From positions 744,001-808,000 of the forward strand of contig JAXMCK010000003.1 in assembly GCA_046349395.1 (NCBI GenBank): a DNA stretch of 64,000 nucleotides, written 5' to 3'. A model generated the notes under the pieces. The model saw only the letters and a list, made by a program, of their open reading frames with translations. It was not told the DNA's origin and made no database searches. The position numbers were made by a program, and so were the translations under genes. This stretch comes from JAXMCK01 sp046349395 (GTDB lineage: Bacteria > Pseudomonadota > Alphaproteobacteria > Geminicoccales > Geminicoccaceae). Positions 24,327 to 31,947 of this stretch are shown piece by piece; positions within the stretch are counted from its first letter, which is position 1, and each line of letters starts with the position of its first letter.

Positions 24327-24863
24327 TTGATCTGCCGCCGCACCATTATCGCCTGGAGTCTCGCTCTCATGGCCACCGCATCCGCCGCGAAGGCGGCAAC
24401 CCCTGAGAACACGCTCGTCATGCAGCTCTCGACCGGCGGCCCGGTCGTCATCGAGCTTCTGCCCGACATCGCCCCGAACCATGTCGCCCGGATCAAGGAG
24501 CTGACGCGGCAGGGCTTCTACGACGGCATCGTCTTCCACCGCGTCATCGACGGCTTCATGGCGCAGACCGGCGACCCGACCGGTACGGGTACCGGCGGCT
24601 CGAACCTGCCCGACCTCAAGGCCGAGTTCTCCAAGACGAACTACGGCCGCGGCACCATCGGCATGGCGCGCACGCAGAACCCGAACAGCGCCAACAGCCA
24701 GTTCTTCATCTGCTTCCAGGACTGCTCGTTCCTGAACAACCAGTACACGGTGTGGGGTCAGGTCACGCAGGGCATGGAGTATGTCGACGCGCTGAAGCGC
24801 GGCGAGCCGCCGGCCAACCCGGACAAGATGGTGAAGGTCCAGGTCCAGGCCGACATGAAGTAG
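24327..24863 (+). CDS. Periplasmic cyclophilin-type peptidyl-prolyl isomerase
   Basis: A 178-residue protein with a signal peptide (about 1-23, ending AAKA). The start is TTG, preceded by GGGGGTGA. The cyclophilin core reads FYDGIVFHRVIDGFMAQTGD with catalytic Arg and Phe, GTIGMARTQNPNSANSQFFI and NNQYTVWGQVTQGMEYVD, all family signatures. It catalyses proline cis-trans isomerisation in folding outer-membrane and periplasmic proteins. It is 12 bases ahead of the epimerase gene. Confidence 0.93.
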   Translation: MICRRTIIAWSLALMATASAAKAATPENTLVMQLSTGGPVVIELLPDIAPNHVARIKELTRQGFYDGIVFHRVIDGFMAQTGDPTGTGTGGSNLPDLKAEFSKTNYGRGTIGMARTQNPNSANSQFFICFQDCSFLNNQYTVWGQVTQGMEYVDALKRGEPPANPDKMVKVQVQADMK

Positions 24864-24875
24864 GCACGCGACGTC

Positions 24876-25865
24876 ATGTCGATCCTCGTCACCGGTGCCG
24901 CCGGCTTCGTCGGGCTGCACGTCTGCCAGGCGCTCCTCGCCCGCGGCGAGACGGTGACGGGCATCGACAACGTCAACGCCTATTACGACCCGGCTCTCAA
25001 GGAGGCCCGGCTCCGTCTGCTGGAAGGCCGGCCGGGCTTCACCTTCATCCGCGCCGACATCGCCGATCGCGACCGGCTCGACGCCTGGGCCAAGGAGCAC
25101 GGCAAGGGGGTGACGGGCGTCGTCCACCTCGCCGCCCAGGCCGGTGTGCGCTGGTCGCTCCTGGCCCCCTTCGACTATATGCGAAGCAATCTCGAGGGCC
25201 ATCTGACGATCCTCGAGCTGTGCCGGCACCACCTCCCGGACCTGGCCCACCTCGTCTACGCCAGCTCCTCCTCGGTGTACGGTGCCAACACCAAGGTGCC
25301 GTTCTCGGTCGAGGACCGGGTCGATCACCCTGTCTCGCTCTACGCCGCCACCAAGCGCGCCGACGAGCTGCTCTCGCAGACCTACGCCCATCTCTACCGC
25401 CTGCCGCAGACGGGCCTGCGCTTCTTCACCGTGTACGGGCCCTGGGGCCGGCCCGACATGGCGTATTTCATCTTCACCGATGCCGTCGCCGCCGGCCGCC
25501 CGATCACGCTCTACAACCAGGGCAAGATGCGGCGCGACTTCACCTACATCGACGACGTCGTCGCCGGCGTGCTGGCGGCCCTCGACCATCCCCCGGCCGA
25601 CGAGGGCAAGACGCCGCCGCACCGGCTCTACAATCTCGGCAACAACGAGCCCGTCACCCTCGACCGCTTCGTCGCCGCGATCGAGACGGCACTCGGCCGT
25701 CCGGCCGAGCGCCGCTACGCCGACATGCAGCCGGGCGACGTCGCGGAGACCTTCGCCGACATCGAGGCCACCACCCGCGACCTCGGCTGGCAGCCCACCA
25801 CCTCGATCGAGGACGGCATCGCCCACTTTGTTGCCTGGTACCGGGAGTGGCAGGCCCAGCGTTAG
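24876..25865 (+). CDS. NAD-dependent nucleotide-sugar epimerase (UDP-glucuronate 4-epimerase-like)
   Basis: A 329-residue extended SDR. GAAGFVGLHV near residue 7 binds NAD, VYASSSSVYG gives the catalytic Ser/Thr, and YAATK the Tyr-Lys pair. RFFTVYGPWGRPDMA and the DNVNAYYDPALKEARL stretch point to UDP-glucuronate 4-epimerases, which make UDP-galacturonate for lipopolysaccharide or capsule. No other polysaccharide genes adjoin it. Its stop codon lies in the loop of a hairpin. Confidence 0.88.
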   Translation: MSILVTGAAGFVGLHVCQALLARGETVTGIDNVNAYYDPALKEARLRLLEGRPGFTFIRADIADRDRLDAWAKEHGKGVTGVVHLAAQAGVRWSLLAPFDYMRSNLEGHLTILELCRHHLPDLAHLVYASSSSVYGANTKVPFSVEDRVDHPVSLYAATKRADELLSQTYAHLYRLPQTGLRFFTVYGPWGRPDMAYFIFTDAVAAGRPITLYNQGKMRRDFTYIDDVVAGVLAALDHPPADEGKTPPHRLYNLGNNEPVTLDRFVAAIETALGRPAERRYADMQPGDVAETFADIEATTRDLGWQPTTSIEDGIAHFVAWYREWQAQR

Positions 25866-25873
25866 GCTGGGCC
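25853..25873 (+). terminator. Hairpin at the end of the epimerase gene
   Basis: GGCCCAGC (25853-25860) pairs perfectly with GCTGGGCC (25866-25873) around a 5-base loop containing the stop codon. GCTTTCGC follows, so the T tract is poor. It separates the convergent operons. Confidence 0.45.
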
Positions 25874-25881
25874 GCTTTCGC

Positions 25882-26934
25882 TCAAGCCGCCGTCCGGGTC
25901 GCTTCGGCGCGGCGCGCCAAAGCGCGCTCCAGCGGGCCGGGATCAATCCATTTCGAGAGATCGAGTGGTTGCCGGATGAAGCCGTGGCGGACGAGACCGT
26001 CGTGCTTCTTCTGCAGAATCGTGATCCGCTCCGGCGCCAGCGACAGGTCCAACTCCTCGTTCACCCGCTCGGAATAGGCCAGACCCACCAGATCCTCAGG
26101 CAGGCCCGTATCCTGGGCGATGATCCGCCACGCCTTCGTTCGGTGCCGCCGCGCCCAGGCATCGGCGTTGAGTAGGCGGTCCACCCAGCGGTCGACCAGG
26201 TCCGGACGCCGCTCCAGGAGGGTGGCGCTGACCGTCAGCACGGCCGGATAGCGCTCCGGCCCCAGCGCATCGTCCTCGGACCCGCTGAGGTCGACGATGG
26301 GCACGAGGCCGAGGAACGTGCACACCAGCGCCCCCATGGCACCGTCGCTGTAGATCGCGTCGACCTCGCCCCGGATCAGCGCCATGCACTCCTCGCGCTG
26401 CACGGCGAACTGGCTCCGCGCACCCCACAGCGACTGCACCGCACCGCTGCCGAAGGTGGCGTCCTCGACATATTCGCGCGCGATCGGCACATCGACCTGC
26501 CGCACGTCCGCCAAGCCGAGGTCGGTCCGGGCCAGCGCCCGGTCGTGCGCGTCCAGCACCGTCGCCAGCCACCAGTCCACCGGATCGTTGAGCCGGCGCG
26601 GTACGGCAAGGCGGGAGCCCGCGAGGCCGATGCCGGCCTTCTCGGGCAGCGTCAGGATGGCCGCGGTGCGGCCCGGACAGGCGAGCCCGATGATCTTGAG
26701 GTCCGCCCCCTCGGCGGCCGCCGCGAGCGGCGGCACGTAGCCGCCGAAGCGGAACGAATTCGGCTGGGTGTGCAGATAATGCGAGAGGTGCGCCGAGCGG
26801 TCAGGTGCCGAGGCCAGCGACCGCACCGCAATACCGTCGCCTGCGAACTCCTCGGCGAGCCAGCCATTGTGGATGGCGATGGCGGCCGCGGTAGGTGCTG
26901 GGCAGCGGGTGAACCAGAGCGTGTCGGGGCTCAT
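25882..26934 (-). CDS. DszB-like putative sulfinate desulfinase (NMT1 fold)
   Basis: A 350-residue protein with no signal peptide, so cytoplasmic. It could pass as an ABC binding protein, but it aligns with DszB (2'-hydroxybiphenyl-2-sulfinate desulfinase) in the active site. DTLWFTRCPAPTAA matches DTLTYSNCPVPNAL (Cys27 in DszB, Cys11 here). His52 lies ten residues before Arg62 in SHYLHTQPNSFRFGGYVPPL, as His60 and Arg70 do in DszB. Similarity continues through GEVDAIYSDGA and VDRLLNADAWARRH. ATG at 26934 has AAAGGTG six bases ahead; another ATG at 26949 overlaps the permease stop. DszB releases sulfite from an aryl sulfinate; the substrate here is unknown. Confidence 0.72.
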   Translation of the reverse strand: MSPDTLWFTRCPAPTAAAIAIHNGWLAEEFAGDGIAVRSLASAPDRSAHLSHYLHTQPNSFRFGGYVPPLAAAAEGADLKIIGLACPGRTAAILTLPEKAGIGLAGSRLAVPRRLNDPVDWWLATVLDAHDRALARTDLGLADVRQVDVPIAREYVEDATFGSGAVQSLWGARSQFAVQREECMALIRGEVDAIYSDGAMGALVCTFLGLVPIVDLSGSEDDALGPERYPAVLTVSATLLERRPDLVDRWVDRLLNADAWARRHRTKAWRIIAQDTGLPEDLVGLAYSERVNEELDLSLAPERITILQKKHDGLVRHGFIRQPLDLSKWIDPGPLERALARRAEATRTAA

Positions 26935-26945
26935 GCGGGCACCTT

Positions 26946-27851
26946 TCATGATGTGCTGGCGAACCGCCGCTCCAGGCGCCGGGCCACGAGCGACAGCGCG
27001 AAGCACAGGACGAAGTAGACGAGCGCCACCGTCAGCCAGATCTCGAAGAAGCGCCGGGTCGAGGTCGCCACCTGGGCGCCGGCGAAGGTCAGTTCCTGTA
27101 CCGAGATCAGCGACACGATGGACGACGCCTTGACCAGCTGCACGAACTGGCCGGCCAGCGCGGGCACGGCGTTGCGCACCGCCTCCGGCAGCACGACCAG
27201 CAGCATCACCTGCCAGGGTCTCAGCCCCAGCGCCTTGCCTGCCTCGATCTGGCCGCGGTCGACCGAGCCCAGGCCCGCCCGGATGATCTCCGCCGTATAG
27301 GCCGTCTCGATCAGCACGAGGCAGAAGAGGCCCGAGAGGAAGTTGCCCAGCAGCGTCGGCGGGCCGAACAGTAGGTTCACCCAGCCGACCGTCGCGGGAT
27401 CGAGGGTACGCGCCCAGGCCTGGATGCCCAGTGCTTCGATCAGGTGCCCCGCCACGAAGAAGTAGAGGATGAAGATCAGCACCAGGGGCGGCGTGTTGCG
27501 CGCCGCCTCGACATAGAGCCCAGCCAGGAGCCGTGGCAGCAGCCGGTTCGCCCGCCGCGCCAGGGCCACCGGTAGGCCGATCAGCGTCGCCAGGACGATG
27601 CCGAGGATCGAGAGCCGCACCGTGGCGAGCAGCCCCTCCAGCAGGAGGTTGCCGGTCCAGGCCCCGGTGGCGGCGTCGGTCTTCACGAAGTAACGGGCGA
27701 CGACCGACCAGTTCCACTGGTAGTGGAGCTGGACGGCCGTCCGGTAGACGGCATAGCCCAGGATCACCGTCAGCAGGGCCAGCAGCACCCAGTCGAGGGT
27801 GCCGAAGCGCTGCTGCCGCCTGGCGACGATGTAAGGGGCCGCCGATCTCAT
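26946..27851 (-). CDS. Polar amino-acid-type ABC permease 2
   Basis: A 301-residue inner-membrane protein of the His/Glu/Gln/Arg/opine permease family. The N-terminal membrane helix (WVLLALLTVILGYAVYRTAV) is followed by a periplasmic stretch, then the core with YVEAARNTPPLVLIFILYFF and the coupling motif EAGKALGLRPWQVMLLVVLP. The ATG overlaps the binding-protein stop by 4 bases. The C-terminus ends RRLERRFASTS, overlapping the alternate desulfinase start. It pairs with the permease at 28667-29554. Confidence 0.92.
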   Translation of the reverse strand: MRSAAPYIVARRQQRFGTLDWVLLALLTVILGYAVYRTAVQLHYQWNWSVVARYFVKTDAATGAWTGNLLLEGLLATVRLSILGIVLATLIGLPVALARRANRLLPRLLAGLYVEAARNTPPLVLIFILYFFVAGHLIEALGIQAWARTLDPATVGWVNLLFGPPTLLGNFLSGLFCLVLIETAYTAEIIRAGLGSVDRGQIEAGKALGLRPWQVMLLVVLPEAVRNAVPALAGQFVQLVKASSIVSLISVQELTFAGAQVATSTRRFFEIWLTVALVYFVLCFALSLVARRLERRFASTS

Positions 27852-28666
27852 TGCGAGACGAGCGAGGCCCATTCGACACCGTTGAACCAGTAGTCGTGCC
27901 GCTCGTCGAGCCAGCCGTCGGTCGTGCGCAGCAGGATCCAGTTGTTGAACACGTTGAGGGCGTCGATATCGCCCTTGCGCACCGCGAAGGCTTCGAGACT
28001 GGCGTTCACCGGATCCGTGAAGGGCAGGTACAGTGCACCGTTGCTGCGGGCCACCTCCTGGTTCGGCGAGGGGATCGAGGCGATGAAGGCGGCCGCGTTG
28101 CCGTTCTTCACCTCCTGGAACACCGCGGCCTCGTCGTCGAACTGCCGCAGCTGTGCATTCGGCAGGTTCGTCTTGATGTAGTCGATGGCGCCGATCCCGC
28201 GCTTCACGGCGAGGACGATCTCGGGCTTGTTGAAATCCTCGAGGCTCGTGAGGCCCGGATTGGTCGATGCGTTGGCGGCGATCAGAAGCCCGCTCGACGC
28301 GTAGGGATCGGTGAAGTTCACTTTGAGGCTGCGCGCCGGCGTGATGCTGAGGCCGCCGATGATGACGTCGAAATTGCCGGACAGCAGGGCCGGGATGATG
28401 CCGTCCCAGGCGGTCGGCACGAACTCGACCTTCACCCCCAGGTCCTCGGCCAGGCGCGTCGCCACGTCGACCTCGAACCCGATGAGATTGCCGTCCTTGT
28501 CGCGGAAGGCCCAGGGCACGAAGGTGTCGAGCCCGACGCGCAGGACGCCGCGGCTCTGGATCTCGTCGATGACGCTCTTCGCCTCGTCGGCGCGTGCGGC
28601 CACGGCGCCGGTGAGGAGGAGTCCCACCGCCACGATGCCGGCGGCGAGTTTCTTCAGGAGGTGCAT
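27848..28666 (-). CDS. Polar amino-acid-type ABC substrate-binding protein
   Basis: A 272-residue SBP_bac_3 protein with a signal peptide ending AVAARA. The mature part has RGVLRVGLDTFVPWAFRDKD, GFEVDVATRLAEDLGVKVEF and DVIIGGLSITPARSLKVNFT, typical for amino-acid and opine binders. AAGGAG (28674-28679) seven bases before ATG 28666 is a strong ribosome site. There is no stop codon between the upstream permease and this ATG, and the frames are the same. It can therefore be made alone, as a permease fusion, or both. Confidence 0.92.
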   Translation of the reverse strand: MHLLKKLAAGIVAVGLLLTGAVAARADEAKSVIDEIQSRGVLRVGLDTFVPWAFRDKDGNLIGFEVDVATRLAEDLGVKVEFVPTAWDGIIPALLSGNFDVIIGGLSITPARSLKVNFTDPYASSGLLIAANASTNPGLTSLEDFNKPEIVLAVKRGIGAIDYIKTNLPNAQLRQFDDEAAVFQEVKNGNAAAFIASIPSPNQEVARSNGALYLPFTDPVNASLEAFAVRKGDIDALNVFNNWILLRTTDGWLDERHDYWFNGVEWASLVSQ

Positions 28667-29554
28667 ACCCCGTCTCCTTGGTTTGGAAGGTGCGGCTCGC
28701 GGCGCGGTTTCGATGCCGCGTCGGCGCAGGCGGCGCTCGAGGCCGCTGGCGAGTGCCGAAACGAGAAGGCCCAGCGCCAGGTAGATGGCGGCGACGACAA
28801 GCCAGACCTCGAAGGTCATCAGCGTGTCGGCGATGATCGTCCGCGCCTCGGAGGTGAGGTCGTAGATCGCGATCACCCCGACGAGAGCCGAGTCCTTGAT
28901 CAGCGACACGGCCTGGCCGGTCAGCGGCGGCAGCATCGGCAGAAGGGCCTGCGGCAGGATCACGAGGCGCAGCGTCTGCATCGGCCCCAGACCCAGGGCG
29001 GCCGCCGACTCGGACTGGTGCCGCGGCACGCCGTCGAGCGCACCCCGAATGATCTCTGCGGCGAACGCCCCCTCGAACAGGCCCAGCGCCAGCGCCGCCG
29101 TCCAGAACCGCCCGATGCCGAAGATCGGCGCCACGACGAAGTACAGCACGTAGAGCTGCACCAGCATCGGCGTGTTGCGGACGGTCTCGACGTAGAGTCG
29201 CGCCAGCCGGCGCGCGACCGGCGAGTTCGTGCGCCCGGCGAGAGCGGTGAGGGCCGCCACGACGAGCATCACGACGAAGGCGCAGGCGACGACCGCGAGG
29301 GTGACCGCAAGGCCGTTCAACAGCGGGCCAGCGACCCAGGTGCCGTCCGCCTCGCGCAGGATGAACTGGGGCACCCGTCCCCAGCTCCAGCGATAGCCGG
29401 TGGCCCCGGCCCCCGCGACGAGGGCCCAGATCGCGGCCACGATGATGGCGGCGAACGCGGCGAGGTCGACCGCGTGACGCTGGCGAGCGAGGCGAGGTTG
29501 GGGCAGGGGCGGCATCGCCAGTGCCGATGGTGCCGCGATCTCGGCTACCGACAT
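28667..29554 (-). CDS. Polar amino-acid-type ABC permease 1 (reads into the binding protein)
   Basis: About 296 residues of permease, starting at 29554, with no stop codon of its own. Family motifs are RLYVETVRNTPMLVQLYVLY, EIIRGALDGVPRHQSESAAA, then LGLGPMQTLRLVILP as coupling loop. After the last helix comes a basic tail (LERRLRRRGIETAPR, then KPRRRG) and the frame continues into the binding protein, giving a 568-residue open frame. Known GlnP-type fusions place binding domains before the membrane domain, so this order would be unusual. No ATPase gene accompanies the two permeases. Confidence 0.9.
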
Positions 29555-29572
29555 GCTTTGCAGCCGCCCCGT

Positions 29573-30259
29573 TCAGACCGCCGCCGTTCCCGGCCACTCG
29601 TCGGCCGGCACCAGCGGCGCCCGCCGGCGCGGTTCCTTGGCGAAGAGGCGTCGGATCATCGGCTCGAAGGCGGCCAGCGGCAGCCAGCCGGACACAGGGT
29701 CGATCGACCGCTGATCGTAGCGCTCGGCGAAGGTCGCCGCCCACTCGAAATGCGGGTGGCCACGCCAGCGCTCCCGCGTCCGGATGTCGGCGACGGGATG
29801 GTCGTGCAGATGCGCGGTCAGGAAGTCCTGATGGCGCAGGAGCATGAAGTAGTTGGCGTCGGAGACGTAGGGGCCGAGCAGTCCGGCCACGATCTCGGCA
29901 TGGGTCTCCGGACTCACCGGATAGCCGATGTCGTGCAGCGCCATGCACACGATGGTCTCCTCGTCGAGACCGTCCGCCAGCGCCATGGTCGCCGTCTGCA
30001 GCGAGTGGCGGTAGAGATTGACCCGATAGCCGAAGGCCGGCTCGTCAGCCGTCGTAGCCAGCCAGCGCAGCACCGAATCGGCCTTCCGCTCGGCCATCAG
30101 GCTCTGCTGCTGCCGGCGCAGGACGGTCCAGTCGTCGCCCGTCATCTCGTCGAGTGACAGCGGCTCGACATAGCGCCAATCGGCATGGAGCAGCGGCGTC
30201 GAGACGTGCTCGCGCCCGATCGGGTCTGCTGCCGCCGTCGTGACGTCCCGCTGATCCAT
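29573..30259 (-). CDS. HD-domain protein, possibly a diiron (PhnZ-like) oxygenase
   Basis: A 228-residue cytoplasmic protein with metal-ligand candidates His85 (YRHSLQTA), His109-Asp110 (ALHDIGYP), His120 (PETHAEIV), His143 (LLRHQDFL) and Asp182 (ERYDQRS). This six-ligand H-HD-H-H-D pattern is that of two-metal HD proteins. The 24-residue spacing from the first His to HD and 23 from the third to fourth His resemble PhnZ (34, 58-59, 80, 104, 161). The HSLQxA stretch also matches PhnZ-type oxygenases. A two-metal hydrolase remains possible. It is the first gene of the operon, 18 bases ahead of permease 1. Confidence 0.7.
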   Translation of the reverse strand: MDQRDVTTAAADPIGREHVSTPLLHADWRYVEPLSLDEMTGDDWTVLRRQQQSLMAERKADSVLRWLATTADEPAFGYRVNLYRHSLQTATMALADGLDEETIVCMALHDIGYPVSPETHAEIVAGLLGPYVSDANYFMLLRHQDFLTAHLHDHPVADIRTRERWRGHPHFEWAATFAERYDQRSIDPVSGWLPLAAFEPMIRRLFAKEPRRRAPLVPADEWPGTAAV

Positions 30260-30297
30260 GTGCCACGGCTCCCACTCTGCGCCGAGAAGGTGCCGTA

Positions 30298-30333
30298 GAC
30301 GATAAACTCTATTAACTCAATATACATATAGCC
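30298..30333 (-). promoter_or_regulatory. AT-rich promoter region of the HD-desulfinase operon
   Basis: This is the most AT-rich stretch of the neighbourhood, about 40 bases upstream of the HD gene. On the minus strand it contains TATATGTATATTGAGTTAAT and TAGAGTTTATCG. An exact -35/-10 pair is not clear. A near-palindrome TATATGTATA could be an operator. Confidence 0.35.
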
Positions 30334-30408
30334 ATGGTTGTCGCCGTTCTCGGCTCTATCGTGCGCAAGCGGCGAGGCGGTAACCGAGGACGGTCCGTCG
30401 AACCCGCT

Positions 30409-31179
30409 TTAGCTTCCGGACGTCGCTCGAGGCACACGCTGCAGGGCCTGGGCCGCAGCGCCCTGGACGAGTTGCACGTCGAAGCCCAGGAGCAGCATCC
30501 GGTAGCCGCGCTCCGCCATCTCCTCGGCTGCCTTCGTGTCCGGCGCGATGCCGCAGAGGCTGATCCCGGCTTCCAGGATCTTGCGCTCCGCGACCTCCGT
30601 CAGGCGGCGCACCTCCGGATGGTCGCGCTGGCCGGGAACGCCGAGGCACATGGTGAGGTCCCAGATGGCGATGGCGGCGGCATCGATGCCGGGTACTGCC
30701 AGGATCTCGTCGAGCCGCTCGACCGCTTCCGGCTGCTCGATCGTGATCATGTTGATCAGCTCGCCGTCGGCCACCTTGAGGTAGTCCGGCATCGCCATGC
30801 CCCAGCGGGCCGGCGCGTAGCCCGGGGCGAGGCCACGCTCGCCCTTGGGCGGATAGCGGATCGCACGCACGGTGGCTGCGGCCTGCTCGGCATTGGAAAC
30901 CATCGGAAAGCACAGGCCGAAGGCGCCGGCGTCGAGCACGGGCTTCGCCAGCCAGGGCTCCATCCAGGGCAGGCGCACGATCGGGGTCGCCGCACTGCCG
31001 CGAGTCGCCGCGATCATTGCGTGCAGCGTCGGCTGGTCGATCTGCCCGTGCTCAAGGTCGAGGATCAGGCAGTCCACGCCGCTCGCCGCCAGCAGCTGAA
31101 CCATGGTCACGCTGGGCATCGTGACCATGAAGGCGGTGGTGACCTCACCTGCGGCGAGGCGGCGCTTCAGCTGGTTCAT
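30409..31179 (-). CDS. HpcH/HpaI-family class II aldolase
   Basis: A 256-residue metal-dependent aldolase that cleaves or forms 2-keto-3-deoxy acids with pyruvate. VDCLILDLEHGQIDQPTLHA holds the first metal-binding region, then GAFGLCFPMVSNAEQA, RGLAPGYAPARWG, and MITIEQPEAVERLDEI with the metal Glu. The region AIWDLTMCLGVPGQRDHPEV is the second metal/substrate loop. Length and motif order are standard. It is separated by 149 bases from the HD operon, so co-transcription is uncertain. Substrate unknown. Confidence 0.9.
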   Translation of the reverse strand: MNQLKRRLAAGEVTTAFMVTMPSVTMVQLLAASGVDCLILDLEHGQIDQPTLHAMIAATRGSAATPIVRLPWMEPWLAKPVLDAGAFGLCFPMVSNAEQAAATVRAIRYPPKGERGLAPGYAPARWGMAMPDYLKVADGELINMITIEQPEAVERLDEILAVPGIDAAAIAIWDLTMCLGVPGQRDHPEVRRLTEVAERKILEAGISLCGIAPDTKAAEEMAERGYRMLLLGFDVQLVQGAAAQALQRVPRATSGS

Positions 31180-31234
31180 GGGGCGGCTCCACTACCGAAG
31201 CGGAGTCTAGCCCTCCATGATGGGGCCGGTCACC

Positions 31235-31735
31235 TCAGTCCGTGTCGTCGGGCATCACGACGGCGAGGAAGGGTGCGGGCGGCGTCTCGCTGGCACCCGT
31301 CATCGGCGGCGCCTTGTGGTCCACCGGCGGGAGGCTCTTCAGATAGAGGGCGAGCGCCGTCGCATCCTCGTCGCTGAGGGCCGCATAGGAGCGCCAGGGC
31401 ATCACGGGTGCCAGCTCGCGCCCCTCGGGCGTCACGCCGGTCCGCACCGCCTTCACGATATCGGCCGTGGTCCAGTGGCCGATCCCGGTCGCCTCGTCGG
31501 GCGTCAGGTTCGGCGGGTAGAACACGCCGAGGTCCGGGATGGCGAAGCCGACATCCGAGCCCGCGAGGTGGCGGGCCGGGTCCGGCCGCCCGATCAGGGC
31601 ACCCGTCGTGTGGCAGCCACCGCAATCCATGATCCGCGCCAGATAGGCGCCGCGCTCGGCCGTCGGCTCGGCCTGTGCGGCCGGGGCGTTGGCCAGCATG
31701 GTGAGCGACAGAAGGGGCACCAGGAGCCTGCGCAT
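31235..31735 (-). CDS. Periplasmic monohaem cytochrome c
   Basis: A 166-residue protein starting at ATG 31735, which gives a clean signal peptide (MRRLLVPLLSLTMLANAPAA, then QA). The single haem site is MDCGGCHTTG, and APVMPWRSYAALSDED offers the axial Met. The spacing and sequence YPPNLTPDEATGIGHWTTAD resemble small subunits of alcohol/aldehyde or gluconate dehydrogenase cytochromes. The C-terminal 20 residues are Pro-rich. No obvious dehydrogenase lies beside it, so its electron donor is unclear. Confidence 0.88.
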   Translation of the reverse strand: MRRLLVPLLSLTMLANAPAAQAEPTAERGAYLARIMDCGGCHTTGALIGRPDPARHLAGSDVGFAIPDLGVFYPPNLTPDEATGIGHWTTADIVKAVRTGVTPEGRELAPVMPWRSYAALSDEDATALALYLKSLPPVDHKAPPMTGASETPPAPFLAVVMPDDTD

Positions 31736-31891
31736 CGAATGAACTCGCCTCGCTGCCGGCGGCGTGCGACTGCCGCACCCGCCCGATGAGCCGCATTCCA
31801 CCGCCGGAATGTTTCGGCTGTTTCGCAATCCTGGGCCCGGTTCGTTTCATCCGTGTTGACGCGGCTCAACGCTGTGTCTGCCAATGGGGGA

Positions 31892-31921
31892 TTGATCTGA
31901 GTCAGAATTCCTAGGTATTAT
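31892..31921 (+). promoter_or_regulatory. Promoter for the gene at 31948
   Basis: TTGATC (31892-31897) and TATTAT (31916-31921) are 18 bases apart and 26 bases upstream of the ATG. A CCTAGG palindrome occurs just before the -10 and again about 20 bases later (31932-31937). Confidence 0.5.
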
Positions 31922-31947
31922 CTGGCAAAGAAGCCTAGGAGCGATCC

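Noticed and set aside
23694..25946. A 750-codon leftward open frame opposite the SRPBCC, cyclophilin and epimerase genes
   Set aside because: Antisense shadow; the plus-strand genes have clear family motifs.
26946..29948. A 1000-codon leftward open frame across the HD-desulfinase operon
   Set aside because: Its first two thirds are Arg/Gly/Pro-rich out-of-frame translation of the HD, permease and binding-protein genes. Only the final part is the real permease 2.
27533..30157. An 874-codon rightward open frame
   Set aside because: Antisense to the ABC and HD genes, with His/Arg/Asp-rich composition and no family motif.
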